In this document: positions 8,101-15,456 of the stretch, piece by piece
How the letters are laid out: each line of letters starts with the position of its first letter
How positions within the stretch are numbered: the stretch's first letter is position 1
The notes under the pieces: model-generated
Seen by the model: only the letters and a program-made list of their open reading frames with translations
What the model was told of the DNA's origin: nothing
The model's database searches: none
Source of the DNA: Clostridia bacterium
GTDB taxonomy: Bacteria > Bacillota > Clostridia > UBA1212
Direction of reading: 5' to 3'
DNA: 45,608 nucleotides
Assembly: GCA_017625675.1 (NCBI GenBank)
Contig: JAGAKK010000033.1
Coordinates: 1 to 45,608, forward strand
Translations under genes and position numbers: made by a program

Positions 8101-10683
8101 GTAGATTACACCGGTTCGACAAAGGGCTTTATGGTAGGTCTCTTCAAGGATGGTGCTGTGTGTGATCACCCTGAAAATGCTTTGCAGGTAGCATATACTA
8201 CCACAGAAGGAACTATAGTATTCAACAATTACTACACTGATGAATACGACAACAATGTGCATATCTTTGACGAGAAAGCATATAATGAGGTAATCAGCAT
8301 CAAGGAAGAGTATTTGTTCATAGGAAAAGGCGATTATTATATTCAGGCCTTCAAATTCGTTAACAACACCAATGCGGTGCCTGTTGGCAATAAGTTGACC
8401 GTAACAATTAGTGAAGGTACAACTCCGTCAATTGCACCTGAGATTACTGAGAAGCAGTACACGTATGTTAACAATGAGTACGTAGGTGTAAAATACTCCG
8501 GCGCAGGTTGGGGTTATTGGCTGGCTGTATATAATAAGGCTGATGCTCAGTATACAGATGCTGACGGAAACGAATACACAAAGGATACTGCAGGCGCACT
8601 GCAAAATAAAATAACAGAAAAATATTATATTCCTTTGACTAATCAGGATCCGTTCAGAGCTGGTTCTGAATATGGAAACGATGAGATTGAGTCTAAAGCG
8701 ATAATGCGTGCTTGGATTAACGGTGATAACCAGATGGTTGAGATGAACAATGCTCTTAACTTCAGCGGTACACTTGATACCGGTACGTCTGTTGAGCTTC
8801 CTATGCTCCCCAGACACTGGAATGGTGTTGAGTATCTCGATCCTAATCTAATTGTTCTTGGTAGTCAGACAGAGACCTGCTACTATACAGTGATTATGTT
8901 CAACGAACAGAATGACGAGGTAGCGAGATTCGACATTACAGTAACTCCTCCCGGACAAACTAGTGATGACGATGTAGTTATTGACCCTGAGAATCCTGTT
9001 GTAGGTTATATCGGAAGATGGCAGTCTGAGGCTGGTGTGGTTGTGATTGACGTTGAGACAGGCGACTCTGATACAAACGTAATTGAGTACTCCACAAAGA
9101 AGACGTTTAGAGCTTATCCTGAGGACGGCTACAAGTTTGTTGGTTGGTATGACCTTACCCCGGGCGGAATTGTTAAGAGTTTGATTTCCGATAAGGAAGA
9201 ACTTGTATATTACAATTTCTACACAAATACTATAAAGGTTTATGCTTTATTCAAATGGGTTGGTACAGATGAGAGCGGCAAGACTTTGGAGACTGAGATA
9301 TTTGATGTCAACTTTGTAAATGATGCCGGATTGATAATGCAGTCTGTTCCTTCTGTTGGCGGAAGCGCAGTAGACATTCAGCGTCTTATCTATACACCTC
9401 CTGTAAAGGTAGGTTACACCTTTGATTCATGGAATATTCCTAGCGCAGCAACAAGGGATGTAACAGTAAGCTATTATGACGTTGATCCTCTTTCAGAGGA
9501 CGCTGAAGATAGTAAGACAGTTTCTGCAACTTCACGTTATTATGTTGTATCAGGTGATGCTTACGCATACGACGTAGTCTATAAGGCAAAGGTTGATGAG
9601 TATAATAGTGCCCTTGATGCAAACGGAGACGTTACTGAAGATCCTGCAGCATTTGTTTGGGAAGCAACCACGCTGATAAACATTACAGATAATGTTAAGA
9701 TTTATGGTAAGTGGGTTCCTGCGAGCAAACAGGGATCAGTGAGCGTTGCAAGAGTTGATTACAAGCTTTACTATGCTGATGGAACTGTTGAAGTTGATTA
9801 CTTTGAAGCAAAAATCAACGTTAATGCGTTTGTAGATACTGATGAACTCAATGGATATACATTTATCGGTTGGGTAGACTACAGTAAGCCTATGAAACAG
9901 AGCTATGTTCTTAAGGAACTTTCTGCAAATGCTGATTTGCCAGCTGCAGAGGTTGAAGTTGATAGCACAACACCTGAGGGTGCACAAATTAAGATTTACT
10001 CTAATGGTACAGTTAAAGTAAATGGCAATTACTACCCGATAGTATGCTACAACAGATACTTCTCGTTCAGAATAGGCGGAAATATGAATTTGCAGGCTGT
10101 ATATGCTAAGGGTGATTACGATATAGAGGCAAATGCTAAGCCTTCAGCAACGATTTCTCACTATGCTCAGTATCAGGATGTTTCAACTGCTTCGTCAACG
10201 AGAGTGAGAACAACAGTAAATGCAATCGTTCCTTTGGATAATGACCTTACAGGCTATGAACTCGTAGAGTATGGTTATCTGAACTTTATGGCTGCAAATA
10301 CAAGTATAGTTCCTACTACAGTCTTCTATAATGAAAATGGTGATGAAACGGTAGCAAACTTCTTGTCACTTGCAACAGTGGCTGGCGAGAATTCAATGTT
10401 TGCTAAGACGGTAATCAACCAGACAAACAAAGCCGGTCAATACTACGGTTATGTTTCTACAACAGCAGCTGCAGGCAAGACACTTTATACAAGACCTTAC
10501 GTTATTTACAAGACAGCAGGTACCGGTGCGGAAGATTCAAACTGGACTATTGCTTACGGTGAGACTTTGGTGCTTGACTTGAGTTCAGCTGAAGCTAATG
10601 ATGCATTCGTTGGTGCGAGTGACAGAGTTGAGATTTTTGAAGAAACAGAGTTGACACCCGGTACTTGTGTGAATTATAATTGA
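2146..10683 (+). CDS. Giant secreted metallophosphoesterase with Ig-like and InlB-type repeats
   Basis: A 2845-residue exported protein. The start at 2146 has GGGAGGAG seven bases upstream and gives a Sec signal peptide (MKMKKS, basic stretch, hydrophobic SLFLVIAMLITSVTL); an in-frame GTG at 2050 would put 32 odd residues before it. Residues about 40-1100 are beta-rich and unassigned. Residues about 1105-1350 form a complete calcineurin-like phosphoesterase: D1112/H1114 (SDTH), D1156 (AGDITD), N1191/H1192 (GNHD), H1287 (CHQ) and H1335/H1337 (GHSH), so all metal ligands are present. Residues about 1445-2250 hold about six units of 117-151 residues marked by a motif like TYSYGDNITVNY, probably beta-sandwiches. 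Residues about 2285-2660 hold Listeria-Bacteroides (InlB B) type repeats with GYKFVGWYD, GYTFDSW and GYTFIGW. No LPXTG, S-layer homology or C-terminal membrane anchor is seen, so attachment is unknown. Substrate is unknown; extracellular nucleotides or phosphodiesters are guesses. Confidence 0.88.
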   Translation: MKMKKSTWNAFARRSASLFLVIAMLITSVTLPEIDWQKGEATTVHGEIETSTPKFVWSADKAQSIIKSKNITTSFGYNEEETLNYLKVTNTTGTGVNMNSAYGDETSWVATSGGTFVNPDNTTITKTVVAGQTKFSYADSNALGNASEQYMYCFGNAWFNTIPKGITGLRNGVDTIDFSGISNYEQGLIHFADSNTNGLDWTPSPWSPALGDGTRYAYFLVKYKADGYVPRMRVWGFGQQYGHFVENNQYVREVYQNNRTSDEACAAWNNYKYKKTKDYDQSIVYAERDFFMGDNNIQYQLIWTEVIHDEYGNGMELDSFALEVNGADVNDFGWDNAQENADEEKVKAEAAARANELKGKDILIYEVAGFDSENDAIAYMYKDILDDNGQFTEKAYRTETLINAPQKVAIGDTVKAHTNNLIPGAVLNRGIYYGDRTDLDALPNVSYLSSIYKTDPVSANASYPVYDKDGNVTNTGIVSNHQPGHVTKGNQGYLETLSYKVNSFTKAEGTKYYYGVSLGDTSHLYAGTTRSGKVDITTPLDIVPYENDPSLSVLTKYTYANPAGGHNYYQYDMDFAYMDALYDAEGNILDTWSIENFIYYLRAYNEDAAHLHEDDPTKINDMPGYFHTSTGSMTYDLGPAITDNYESVDFVYNNKTKSDKVTLTLYVTTYEDVDAAIAGTAIGTNTYTKVITNQGRNKVTFNIPKYETAEELGQTDCGRSTHVQNFAIRVETGINDSVHTTTFDITNIVFAERHTVEVAFKNEKDRNDHNAWDFNNKAIGVSHETVVTGAAACEAEAHNGTPGTIIYKTDSDGNLTNEKLVDNTNNIYYDIANLACDEHCSFITYANGEGTVHAGKEKVSVYAVQQSDYNFAYNIDIGTVTGVAGTNTEAGKDNVINATVGHINYGFSMFANTVINIKVIWQNYADNIQAGMGTIDENGKVNPLDVWEQMETTVDADISTFAEFTTGEEIDNSETYGTNPPVISEVAYAKTAGKSSYYADGTVQVTLDPSQGGIATDIYMYYGDDSGTPLANYMHFQRQRVANNATVVQFNMVENTVIPAGAKTLVFEARAMNGATMISKSARHMIKLKNAGCTSVKETLDTPVYTLNVVSDTHIGRADKNGDKTTNERFQLMLRDVLKYEYYNKNTHHGIVIAGDITDNGSIDEYNTVLSLYNGENSENNLPKMFWAIGNHDWDETSNNATTLIDRFVTQANADDAVGKFANNGKPYYYAKVDPTTGNPGALYIYLGNEKATDGLNANISADQVEWVRDTLATEHVDGMPIFVFCHQAIYNTVAGSLPGQGWDGVGTEGRYDANEINLMMTLASYEEVIYFSGHSHWDLNSPGTYYKETDMMSDAFNTGSVGYLWQSYNDQYTDGGHYEDYESEGGSQGYYVEVYADGTILVRGRDFEDGKWLPSAQFIVENTAAKNPSYSYKDFGNDGFDPKGDSTFSINKTTFGYGEKVIVSGTVFDKGFDQMYGIVDGSGNLVQSGYMLKGIENGDYNGKTDSKGNLGLYTLLFSAEVVDYGSFADRYSYAPGHARNHTGKSLLPPGTYYAVAFPAGAAYTNGTYDGKIEQGETWHWIPFTVTGTENRTVYDMDVTVSKDTYSYGEAISIGYGNTFSRNFSGTNYDPWIGIFKADHTGTFDDDVIQWMYANTNMVKTDYYNKVQEGVITFNTKAGGTGKNGDKVNDGGKYLDAGEYYAVVVLKNQQESPKVYFTVTEESSSVGNYEVAIDKETYSYGDNITVNYEAFGSLGTGTDISREQMYIGIWGGSRDGSGTSTTGDNPKMWYYRPISHGVGSESFTVLNDMDLDGTFYVGLLYREHGEWATGAEELATFTVREMYPELTLDMTNAHKDETTGEISFGDGEDIIVNYSGSKDTYRIAITDENGAILQIAKTLANGSIKFNDTGTSDWEYLGANLVHFRDLNYISLPVGKYRIVTLDGNEKEITDDEDVIWFSISQRALEIKFTEAGEDGNFTFNQRISVDYTGSTKGFMVGLFKDGAVCDHPENALQVAYTTTEGTIVFNNYYTDEYDNNVHIFDEKAYNEVISIKEEYLFIGKGDYYIQAFKFVNNTNAVPVGNKLTVTISEGTTPSIAPEITEKQYTYVNNEYVGVKYSGAGWGYWLAVYNKADAQYTDADGNEYTKDTAGALQNKITEKYYIPLTNQDPFRAGSEYGNDEIESKAIMRAWINGDNQMVEMNNALNFSGTLDTGTSVELPMLPRHWNGVEYLDPNLIVLGSQTETCYYTVIMFNEQNDEVARFDITVTPPGQTSDDDVVIDPENPVVGYIGRWQSEAGVVVIDVETGDSDTNVIEYSTKKTFRAYPEDGYKFVGWYDLTPGGIVKSLISDKEELVYYNFYTNTIKVYALFKWVGTDESGKTLETEIFDVNFVNDAGLIMQSVPSVGGSAVDIQRLIYTPPVKVGYTFDSWNIPSAATRDVTVSYYDVDPLSEDAEDSKTVSATSRYYVVSGDAYAYDVVYKAKVDEYNSALDANGDVTEDPAAFVWEATTLINITDNVKIYGKWVPASKQGSVSVARVDYKLYYADGTVEVDYFEAKINVNAFVDTDELNGYTFIGWVDYSKPMKQSYVLKELSANADLPAAEVEVDSTTPEGAQIKIYSNGTVKVNGNYYPIVCYNRYFSFRIGGNMNLQAVYAKGDYDIEANAKPSATISHYAQYQDVSTASSTRVRTTVNAIVPLDNDLTGYELVEYGYLNFMAANTSIVPTTVFYNENGDETVANFLSLATVAGENSMFAKTVINQTNKAGQYYGYVSTTAAAGKTLYTRPYVIYKTAGTGAEDSNWTIAYGETLVLDLSSAEANDAFVGASDRVEIFEETELTPGTCVNYN

Positions 10684-10700
10684 TATGGAGGGGTGGAAAA

Positions 10701-10868
10701 ATGAAAGAAGTTTTTTTAGAACCTGAAATTGAAATTGTATCGTTTGAGTCTTTAGATCAGATTGGTGCCGGAGCGGGCCCTGGCGGTGCTGATGCCGGTA
10801 GTTGGGTCGGCGGCGGTGAAGATGATGATGCTGGCGGCGGTATGGATTGGTACTGGACTGGTTTTTAA
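10701..10868 (+). CDS. 55-residue Gly/Asp-rich peptide of unknown function
   Basis: A short frame begins 17 bases after the giant gene, with GGAGGGGTGG at 10687-10696 and ATG at 10701, so it is almost certainly translated and cotranscribed. Residues 1-20 have a leader-like pattern (MKEVFLEPEIEIVSFESLDQ), then from about residue 22 a low-complexity tail of Gly, Ala and Asp with three Trp and a Tyr near the end. There is no signal peptide and no Cys. The opening resembles the short 'K-x-x-x-x-P-x-I-E-I-V-x-F' proteins that are frequent and uncharacterised in Clostridia; I recall this pattern only in general terms. A ribosomally made peptide precursor or a small partner of the giant protein are both possible. 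No modifying enzyme is next to it. Confidence 0.7.
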   Translation: MKEVFLEPEIEIVSFESLDQIGAGAGPGGADAGSWVGGGEDDDAGGGMDWYWTGF

Positions 10869-10893
10869 TCGCTGAATTTAATTAATTAACAAG

Positions 10894-10930
10894 CATCCCT
10901 CGTGGAGCGAAAGCTCCGCGGGGGATTTTT
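10894..10930 (+). terminator. Terminator after the small peptide gene
   Basis: A strong stem ATCCCTCGTGGAGC / GCTCCGCGGGGGAT with a GAAA tetraloop, followed by a T-run at 10926-10930. It ends the giant protein and peptide operon. Confidence 0.9.
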
Positions 10931-10941
10931 CTGCATAATGA

Positions 10942-10968
10942 TGAGTCAGGGACTTGCTCCCTGACTCA
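10942..10968. repeat. 27-bp palindrome, family B, copy 1
   Basis: Perfect 11-bp arms TGAGTCAGGGA and TCCCTGACTCA around a 5-base loop. It shares its outer arms with the copies at 11031-11057, 19444-19470 and 19484-19510. Confidence 0.85.
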
Positions 10969-10990
10969 AAGTGCCACCGAAGTGCCACTC

Positions 10991-11025
10991 AAAAAAGCCA
11001 AAAGCTCATATTTAAGGGCTTTTTT
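10991..11025 (+). terminator. Terminator-like hairpin inside the repeat cluster
   Basis: AAAAAAGCC at 10991-10999 pairs with GGCTTTTTT at 11017-11025. No gene precedes it after the terminator at 10894-10930, so it may be a bidirectional backup terminator or part of a repeat element. Confidence 0.5.
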
Positions 11026-11030
11026 GCCCG

Positions 11031-11057
11031 TGAGTCAGGGGGCAGGTCACTGACTCA
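11031..11057. repeat. 27-bp palindrome, family B, copy 2
   Basis: Arms TGAGTCA and TGACTCA around a GGGGGCAGGTCAC core. Its reverse complement is exactly the copy at 19484-19510, on the other side of rpoBC. Confidence 0.85.
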
Positions 11058-11105
11058 GTCAAAAAAATTCCTTAGTAAAGGGATTTTTTTGTTTTATGGT
11101 GGTGG

Positions 11106-11154
11106 TTTGGTTCCGCAACCGTACGGTGGCATAGCCGCCTGCTGCGGAACCAAA
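11106..11154. repeat. Long palindrome with 12-bp perfect stem
   Basis: TTTGGTTCCGCA at 11106-11117 is the exact reverse complement of TGCGGAACCAAA at 11143-11154, and the 25-base loop can fold again (ACCGTACGGT). There is no T-run after it, so it is not an ordinary terminator. It is a third palindrome type in this cluster; I see no second copy in the window. Confidence 0.75.
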
Positions 11155-11157
11155 TAA

Positions 11158-11216
11158 GACAGACGCCCGATTTCTTTTAAAGGCTTAATTCAAAAGAAAT
11201 CACGGGGACGTCTGTC
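11158..11216. repeat. Long imperfect inverted repeat
   Basis: The arms share GACAGACG, CCCG and ATTTCTTTT in order on the left (11158-11178), with two 2-base insertions in the right arm (11192-11216). The central GATTTCTTTT/AAAAGAAATC stem is perfect over 10 bp. The right arm runs into the family A array. Confidence 0.7.
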
Positions 11217-11472
11217 CCCGTGGTGCAGAAAAAGCGTGCCTTGAAAATGCACCGGACGTCCGTCCCCCTGGTGCGGAAAAAATGTGAAACTGCACCGGGT
11301 GTCTGTCACCGTGGTGCAAAAAAAACCTGTGTGAAACTGCACCGGGTGTCTGTCCCCGTGGTGCAAAAAAACCTGCGTGAATTTGCACCGGGTGTATGTC
11401 CCCCTGGTGCGGAAAAAGCGTGCCTTGAAAATGCACCGGACGTCTGTCCCCCTGGTGTCCCCCTGGTGCAAA
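11201..11472. repeat. Tandem array of family A palindromes, about 46-bp period
   Basis: A partial copy at 11201-11226 is followed by copies starting at 11248, 11291, 11338, 11384 and 11432, that is, spaced 43, 47, 46 and 48 bases. Each copy has TGCACCGG on the left and TGGTGC (the last one modified) on the right around a variable centre. The 15-20 base intervals are themselves similar to each other (runs of A followed by GTGTGAAAC or GCGTGCCTTGAAAA), so the whole 46-bp unit is repeated. The last copy has an internal 11-base duplication (GTCCCCCTGGT). The array ends 43 bases before the rpoB -35 box. It contains no gene, although several frames stay open across it. Confidence 0.9.
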
Positions 11473-11514
11473 CCCTTGTGCAAAAAAATTCAAAAATTTG
11501 GCAAAATTGCTATT

Positions 11515-11543
11515 GACATATTGATAAAAACGCGATAAAATTG
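11515..11543 (+). promoter_or_regulatory. Sigma-A promoter of rpoBC
   Basis: TTGACA at 11515-11520 and TAAAAT at 11538-11543 with a 17-base spacer. The leader to the rpoB start is about 100 bases. In many Firmicutes rpoB is also reached from upstream ribosomal-protein promoters; here this appears to be the only source. Confidence 0.8.
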
Positions 11544-11649
11544 TAAACTGCATTGTAATATGAACAATTATGGGCTTTTGTCCCCCTTTGGGATGAAAAC
11601 TATGGAAATTCATTGAGCAGTGAACAAAAATTTTGGGGTGATTAGCGAT

Positions 11650-14600
11650 ATGGTAAATGTACATGCGGTCAAGTATGGACAGAACGTCAGAATGAGTTAT
11701 TCAAGAATTGATGAAGTTCTTGAGATGCCTAATCTCATTGCGATCCAAAAGAATTCCTACAAGCATTTTTGCGAACAGGGCCTTCGCGAGGTGTTCAGGG
11801 ATATTTCACCGATTACCGACTACTCCGGTGATTTGGTTTTGGAGTTCGATGATTATGTTATCGAGGACAAGACCAACTATACTATCGAGGAGTGTAAGGA
11901 GAGAGATGCTACGTATGCTTCTCCTTTGCGTGTGAAGGTTCGCCTTATTGACAAGAAAACCGGCATTCAGAAGGAGGAGTCCATATTCTTAGGTGATTTT
12001 CCCAAGATGACTGAGAACGGTACCTTTGTGCTTAACGGCGCAGAGCGTGTTATCGTCAGCCAGCTTGTAAGATCTCCGGGCGCATACTTCGAGAAGGTTT
12101 TTGACAAGGCTAAGAATAGAGAAAATTATAATTTTACACTTATTCCTAACAGAGGTGCATGGATTGAGTGTGAGATTGACCATACAGAGCTTATCCAGGC
12201 GAGAATTGACAGAAATCGTAAGATTTACTTTACGACTTTCCTTCGTGCCTTGGGATATGCTGAGGATGAGGACATTATCGGCTTGTTCTCCATTGCTACG
12301 TGCCCCGGTGCTACACCTGAGGCTGCGGCTGAGTGGGGAGTAGACGAGAGAATCCTTAAGACTCTTGAAAAGGATACCATTAAGACTGAGTCTGCTGCTA
12401 TCCTTGAAATATATAAGAAGCTCCGTCCCGGTGAGCCTGCTGCTGTTGATGCTGCAAGATCACTGCTCTTTGGTATGCTCTTCGATTCCAGAAGATATGA
12501 CCTTGCGAGTGTAGGACGTTACAAGTACAATAAGAAGCTTGCTCTTGGCGCGCGCCTTGCAAACAAGGTTACAATGTTTGATATCATTAACCCTGAGACA
12601 GGTGAGCTTCTGGCTGCTGCAGGTCAGTACATTGACGAGAAGCTTGCTTATGAGATTCAGGATGCAGGTATTAATCAGGTTTGCGTAAAAACAAACTCCA
12701 GACCTGTTAAAATCGTTGGTAACAACACTGTTGACCTCAAGGGCTTCGTTGACTTTGATCCCGCTGAAATCGGCATCAAGGAGCGCGTAAACTACGCAGT
12801 TCTCCAGGAAATCCTTGCCGCTAATGAAGGCGCAGATACAGAGACAATTAAGAAGAGAATCAGTGAGAATATGTCTTCGCTTCTTCCTAAGCACGTTACA
12901 AAGGAAGATATCATTGCGGCATTTAACTACATTATCTGCCTGAAAGATGGTATCGGTTCTTTCGATGATATAGACCACCTTGCAAACAGAAGAATCCGTT
13001 CAGTAGGCGAGCTTCTTCAGAATCAGTTCAGAATCGGTCTTGCAAGACTTGAGCGCGCAGTAAGAGAGCGTATGAGCTCTCAGGAGTCTGATACCTTGAC
13101 CCCCAGTTCACTTATCAACACAAGACCCGTTAATGCGGCTATCAAGGAGTTCTTCGGTTCATCACAGCTTTCACAGTTCATGGACCAGACAAACCCCTTG
13201 GCAGAGCTTGCTAACAAGCGTCGTCTCAGCGCATTGGGCCCCGGCGGTCTGAACCGTGACAGAGCAACCTTTGAGGTGCGTGACGTACACTATTCACACT
13301 ACGGCAGAATGTGTCCTATCGAGACTCCTGAAGGTCCTAACATCGGTCTTATCGGTTCACTTTCTACTTATGCGAGAATTAACGAGTACGGATTTATCGA
13401 GGCTCCTTACAGAAAGTACGACAGCGAAAAGGGCGTAGTAACAAATCAGATTGACTACCTTATGGCTGACGAAGAGGACAGATATGTCGTTGCTCAGGCA
13501 AACGAGCCTCTTGATGAGGAAGGCCACTTCATTAATCCCAAGGTTGTATGCCGTTTCAGAGACGAGTTCCTTGAGGTAGAGGGTGACAAGGTTCATTATA
13601 TGGACGTATCTCCTAAGCAGGTTGTTTCCGTTGGCGCGGCTATGATTCCCTTCCTTGAGAACGACGACGCATCCCGTGCGCTCATGGGATGTAACATGCA
13701 GCGTCAGGCAGTTCCGCTTATGTGCGCAGAGTCTCCTATCGTTGCTACAGGTATTGAGTACAAGGCTGCCGTTGACTCCGGCTCTGTTGTTCTTTCAAAG
13801 GTGGACGGCGTTGTAACAGACGTTACAGGTAAGTACGTTACCATTAAGAGCGACGAGACAGGCCTTGAAGAGACATATCAGCTTCTCAAGTACCTCAAGT
13901 CAAACCAGGGCACTTGCATTAACCAGAAGCCTATCGTAAGAATCGGCGACAAGGTTAAGGCCGGCCAGGTAATTGCAGACGGTCCTTCCACCGATAAGGG
14001 TGAAATTGCCCTTGGTAGAAACATTCTCATCGGCTTTATGACGTGGGAAGGTTACAACTACGAGGACGCCGTACTTATCAGTGAGAAGATCGTAAAGAAA
14101 GATATATTCACCTCAATTCATATTGAAGTATATGAGTGCGAGGCAAGAGATACAAAGCTGGGACCTGAGGAGATCACCCGCGAGATCAATAACGTTGGTG
14201 AGGATGCTCTTAAGTACCTTGACGCTAACGGTATCATCACCATTGGCTCTGAGGTTCGCCCCGGTGACATTCTGGTAGGTAAGGTTACTCCTAAGGGTGA
14301 GACCGAGCTTACAGCAGAAGAGAGACTTCTCCGCGCTATCTTCGGCGAGAAGTCAAGAGACGTAAGAGATACGTCTTTGAGAGTACCTCACGGCGAGGGC
14401 GGTATCGTAGTTGACGTAAAGGAATTCAGCCGCGAGAATTGCGACGAGCTTTCCAATGGCGTTCACAAGATGGTTCGCGTTTACATTGCCCAGAAGCGTA
14501 AGCTTTCTGTAGGTGATAAGATGGCGGGTCGTCACGGAAACAAGGGTGTCGTTTCAAGAATTCTTCCCGAGGAGGATATGCCTTTCCTTCCCGACGGTAC

Positions 14601-15438
14601 ACCTCTTGAGATCGTGCTCAACCCCTTGGGCGTACCTTCCCGAATGAATATCGGACAGGTACTTGAAGTGCACCTTGGTTATGCGGCAAAGGCCCTTGGC
14701 TGGAAGATCGCAACCCCCGTATTTGACGGCGCTTCCGAGCAGGATATTCTTGACACGTTGAACGAAGCAGGAATGCCTGCAGACGGCAAGATCCAGCTTT
14801 ACGACGGTCGTACAGGTGAGCCTTTTGACAACAAGGTTACAGTAGGTTACATGTACTACCTGAAGCTCCATCACCTGGTTGACGACAAGATCCACGCACG
14901 TTCTATCGGACCTTACTCACTTGTTACACAGCAGCCTTTGGGCGGTAAAGCTCAGTTCGGCGGACAGCGTTTCGGTGAGATGGAGGTTTGGGCGTTGGAG
15001 GCTTACGGCGCAGCTTACACACTCCAGGAGATCCTTACGATCAAGTCCGACGATACAGTGGGCCGTGTAAAGACCTACGAGGCTATCGTAAAGGGCGACA
15101 ACGTTCCGGAGCCCGGTGTGCCTGAGTCATTTAAGGTGCTCATTAAAGAATTGCAGAGCCTTGCTATTGACGTTAAGATCTTCAGAAAGGACGGCAGCGA
15201 GATTCCTTTGAAGGAAGCTGAAGAGGATTACATCAAGAATCCTGACAAGTACCGTTCCACAATGAAGAAAGACGAGTACGTAGGCGGAATGGCTGACACT
15301 ATCGGTGCAGACGGAGAGATCGGAACAGGCGAGGAGCAGATGCTCGCTAATGCCGAGGACGTTCTTGAAATTGACAGCGACGGAGAGCCTATAAGCACAG
15401 ATATTCTCAGCGGTTATGAGTCTGAGGATGAAGAATAA
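11650..15438 (+). CDS. rpoB: DNA-directed RNA polymerase subunit beta
   Basis: The 1262-residue product is the beta subunit of RNA polymerase, which forms the catalytic pincer with RpoC. All major conserved blocks are present in order: the N-terminal lobe ([16 protein letters not shown]), the rifampicin region ([19 protein letters not shown]), the following block ([36 protein letters not shown]), the [15 protein letters not shown] block and the C-terminal [20 protein letters not shown] block. A short acidic tail ends in SEDEE. ATG 11650 has GGGGTG at 11635-11640; an in-frame GTG at 11620 lacks a comparable site and would add ten residues not usual for the family. Residue 522, equivalent to E. 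coli His526, is Asn (AAC at 13213-13215). rpoC follows after 18 bases. No rplJ or rplL precedes it, which is unusual. Confidence 0.99.
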   Translation: MVNVHAVKYGQNVRMSYSRIDEVLEMPNLIAIQKNSYKHFCEQGLREVFRDISPITDYSGDLVLEFDDYVIEDKTNYTIEECKERDATYASPLRVKVRLIDKKTGIQKEESIFLGDFPKMTENGTFVLNGAERVIVSQLVRSPGAYFEKVFDKAKNRENYNFTLIPNRGAWIECEIDHTELIQARIDRNRKIYFTTFLRALGYAEDEDIIGLFSIATCPGATPEAAAEWGVDERILKTLEKDTIKTESAAILEIYKKLRPGEPAAVDAARSLLFGMLFDSRRYDLASVGRYKYNKKLALGARLANKVTMFDIINPETGELLAAAGQYIDEKLAYEIQDAGINQVCVKTNSRPVKIVGNNTVDLKGFVDFDPAEIGIKERVNYAVLQEILAANEGADTETIKKRISENMSSLLPKHVTKEDIIAAFNYIICLKDGIGSFDDIDHLANRRIRSVGELLQNQFRIGLARLERAVRERMSSQESDTLTPSSLINTRPVNAAIKEFFGSSQLSQFMDQTNPLAELANKRRLSALGPGGLNRDRATFEVRDVHYSHYGRMCPIETPEGPNIGLIGSLSTYARINEYGFIEAPYRKYDSEKGVVTNQIDYLMADEEDRYVVAQANEPLDEEGHFINPKVVCRFRDEFLEVEGDKVHYMDVSPKQVVSVGAAMIPFLENDDASRALMGCNMQRQAVPLMCAESPIVATGIEYKAAVDSGSVVLSKVDGVVTDVTGKYVTIKSDETGLEETYQLLKYLKSNQGTCINQKPIVRIGDKVKAGQVIADGPSTDKGEIALGRNILIGFMTWEGYNYEDAVLISEKIVKKDIFTSIHIEVYECEARDTKLGPEEITREINNVGEDALKYLDANGIITIGSEVRPGDILVGKVTPKGETELTAEERLLRAIFGEKSRDVRDTSLRVPHGEGGIVVDVKEFSRENCDELSNGVHKMVRVYIAQKRKLSVGDKMAGRHGNKGVVSRILPEEDMPFLPDGTPLEIVLNPLGVPSRMNIGQVLEVHLGYAAKALGWKIATPVFDGASEQDILDTLNEAGMPADGKIQLYDGRTGEPFDNKVTVGYMYYLKLHHLVDDKIHARSIGPYSLVTQQPLGGKAQFGGQRFGEMEVWALEAYGAAYTLQEILTIKSDDTVGRVKTYEAIVKGDNVPEPGVPESFKVLIKELQSLAIDVKIFRKDGSEIPLKEAEEDYIKNPDKYRSTMKKDEYVGGMADTIGADGEIGTGEEQMLANAEDVLEIDSDGEPISTDILSGYESEDEE

Positions 15439-15456
15439 TAAGGAGGGTATTGCGGT

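Noticed and set aside
10600-10683. Sortase anchor on the giant protein
   Set aside because: No LPXTG-like motif, hydrophobic stretch or basic end at the C-terminus.
11201-11472. CRISPR array
   Set aside because: The 28-bp repeats are palindromic and vary in the middle, the intervals are short (15-20 bases) and related to each other, and no cas gene is near.
11620-11649. Earlier GTG start for rpoB
   Set aside because: The spacing of GGGGTG favours ATG 11650, and MVN... is the usual RpoB beginning in Clostridia.
11190-11664. Open frames of about 100-150 codons on both strands across the palindrome array
   Set aside because: They arise from the periodic repeat, lack ribosome binding sites and overlap each other.
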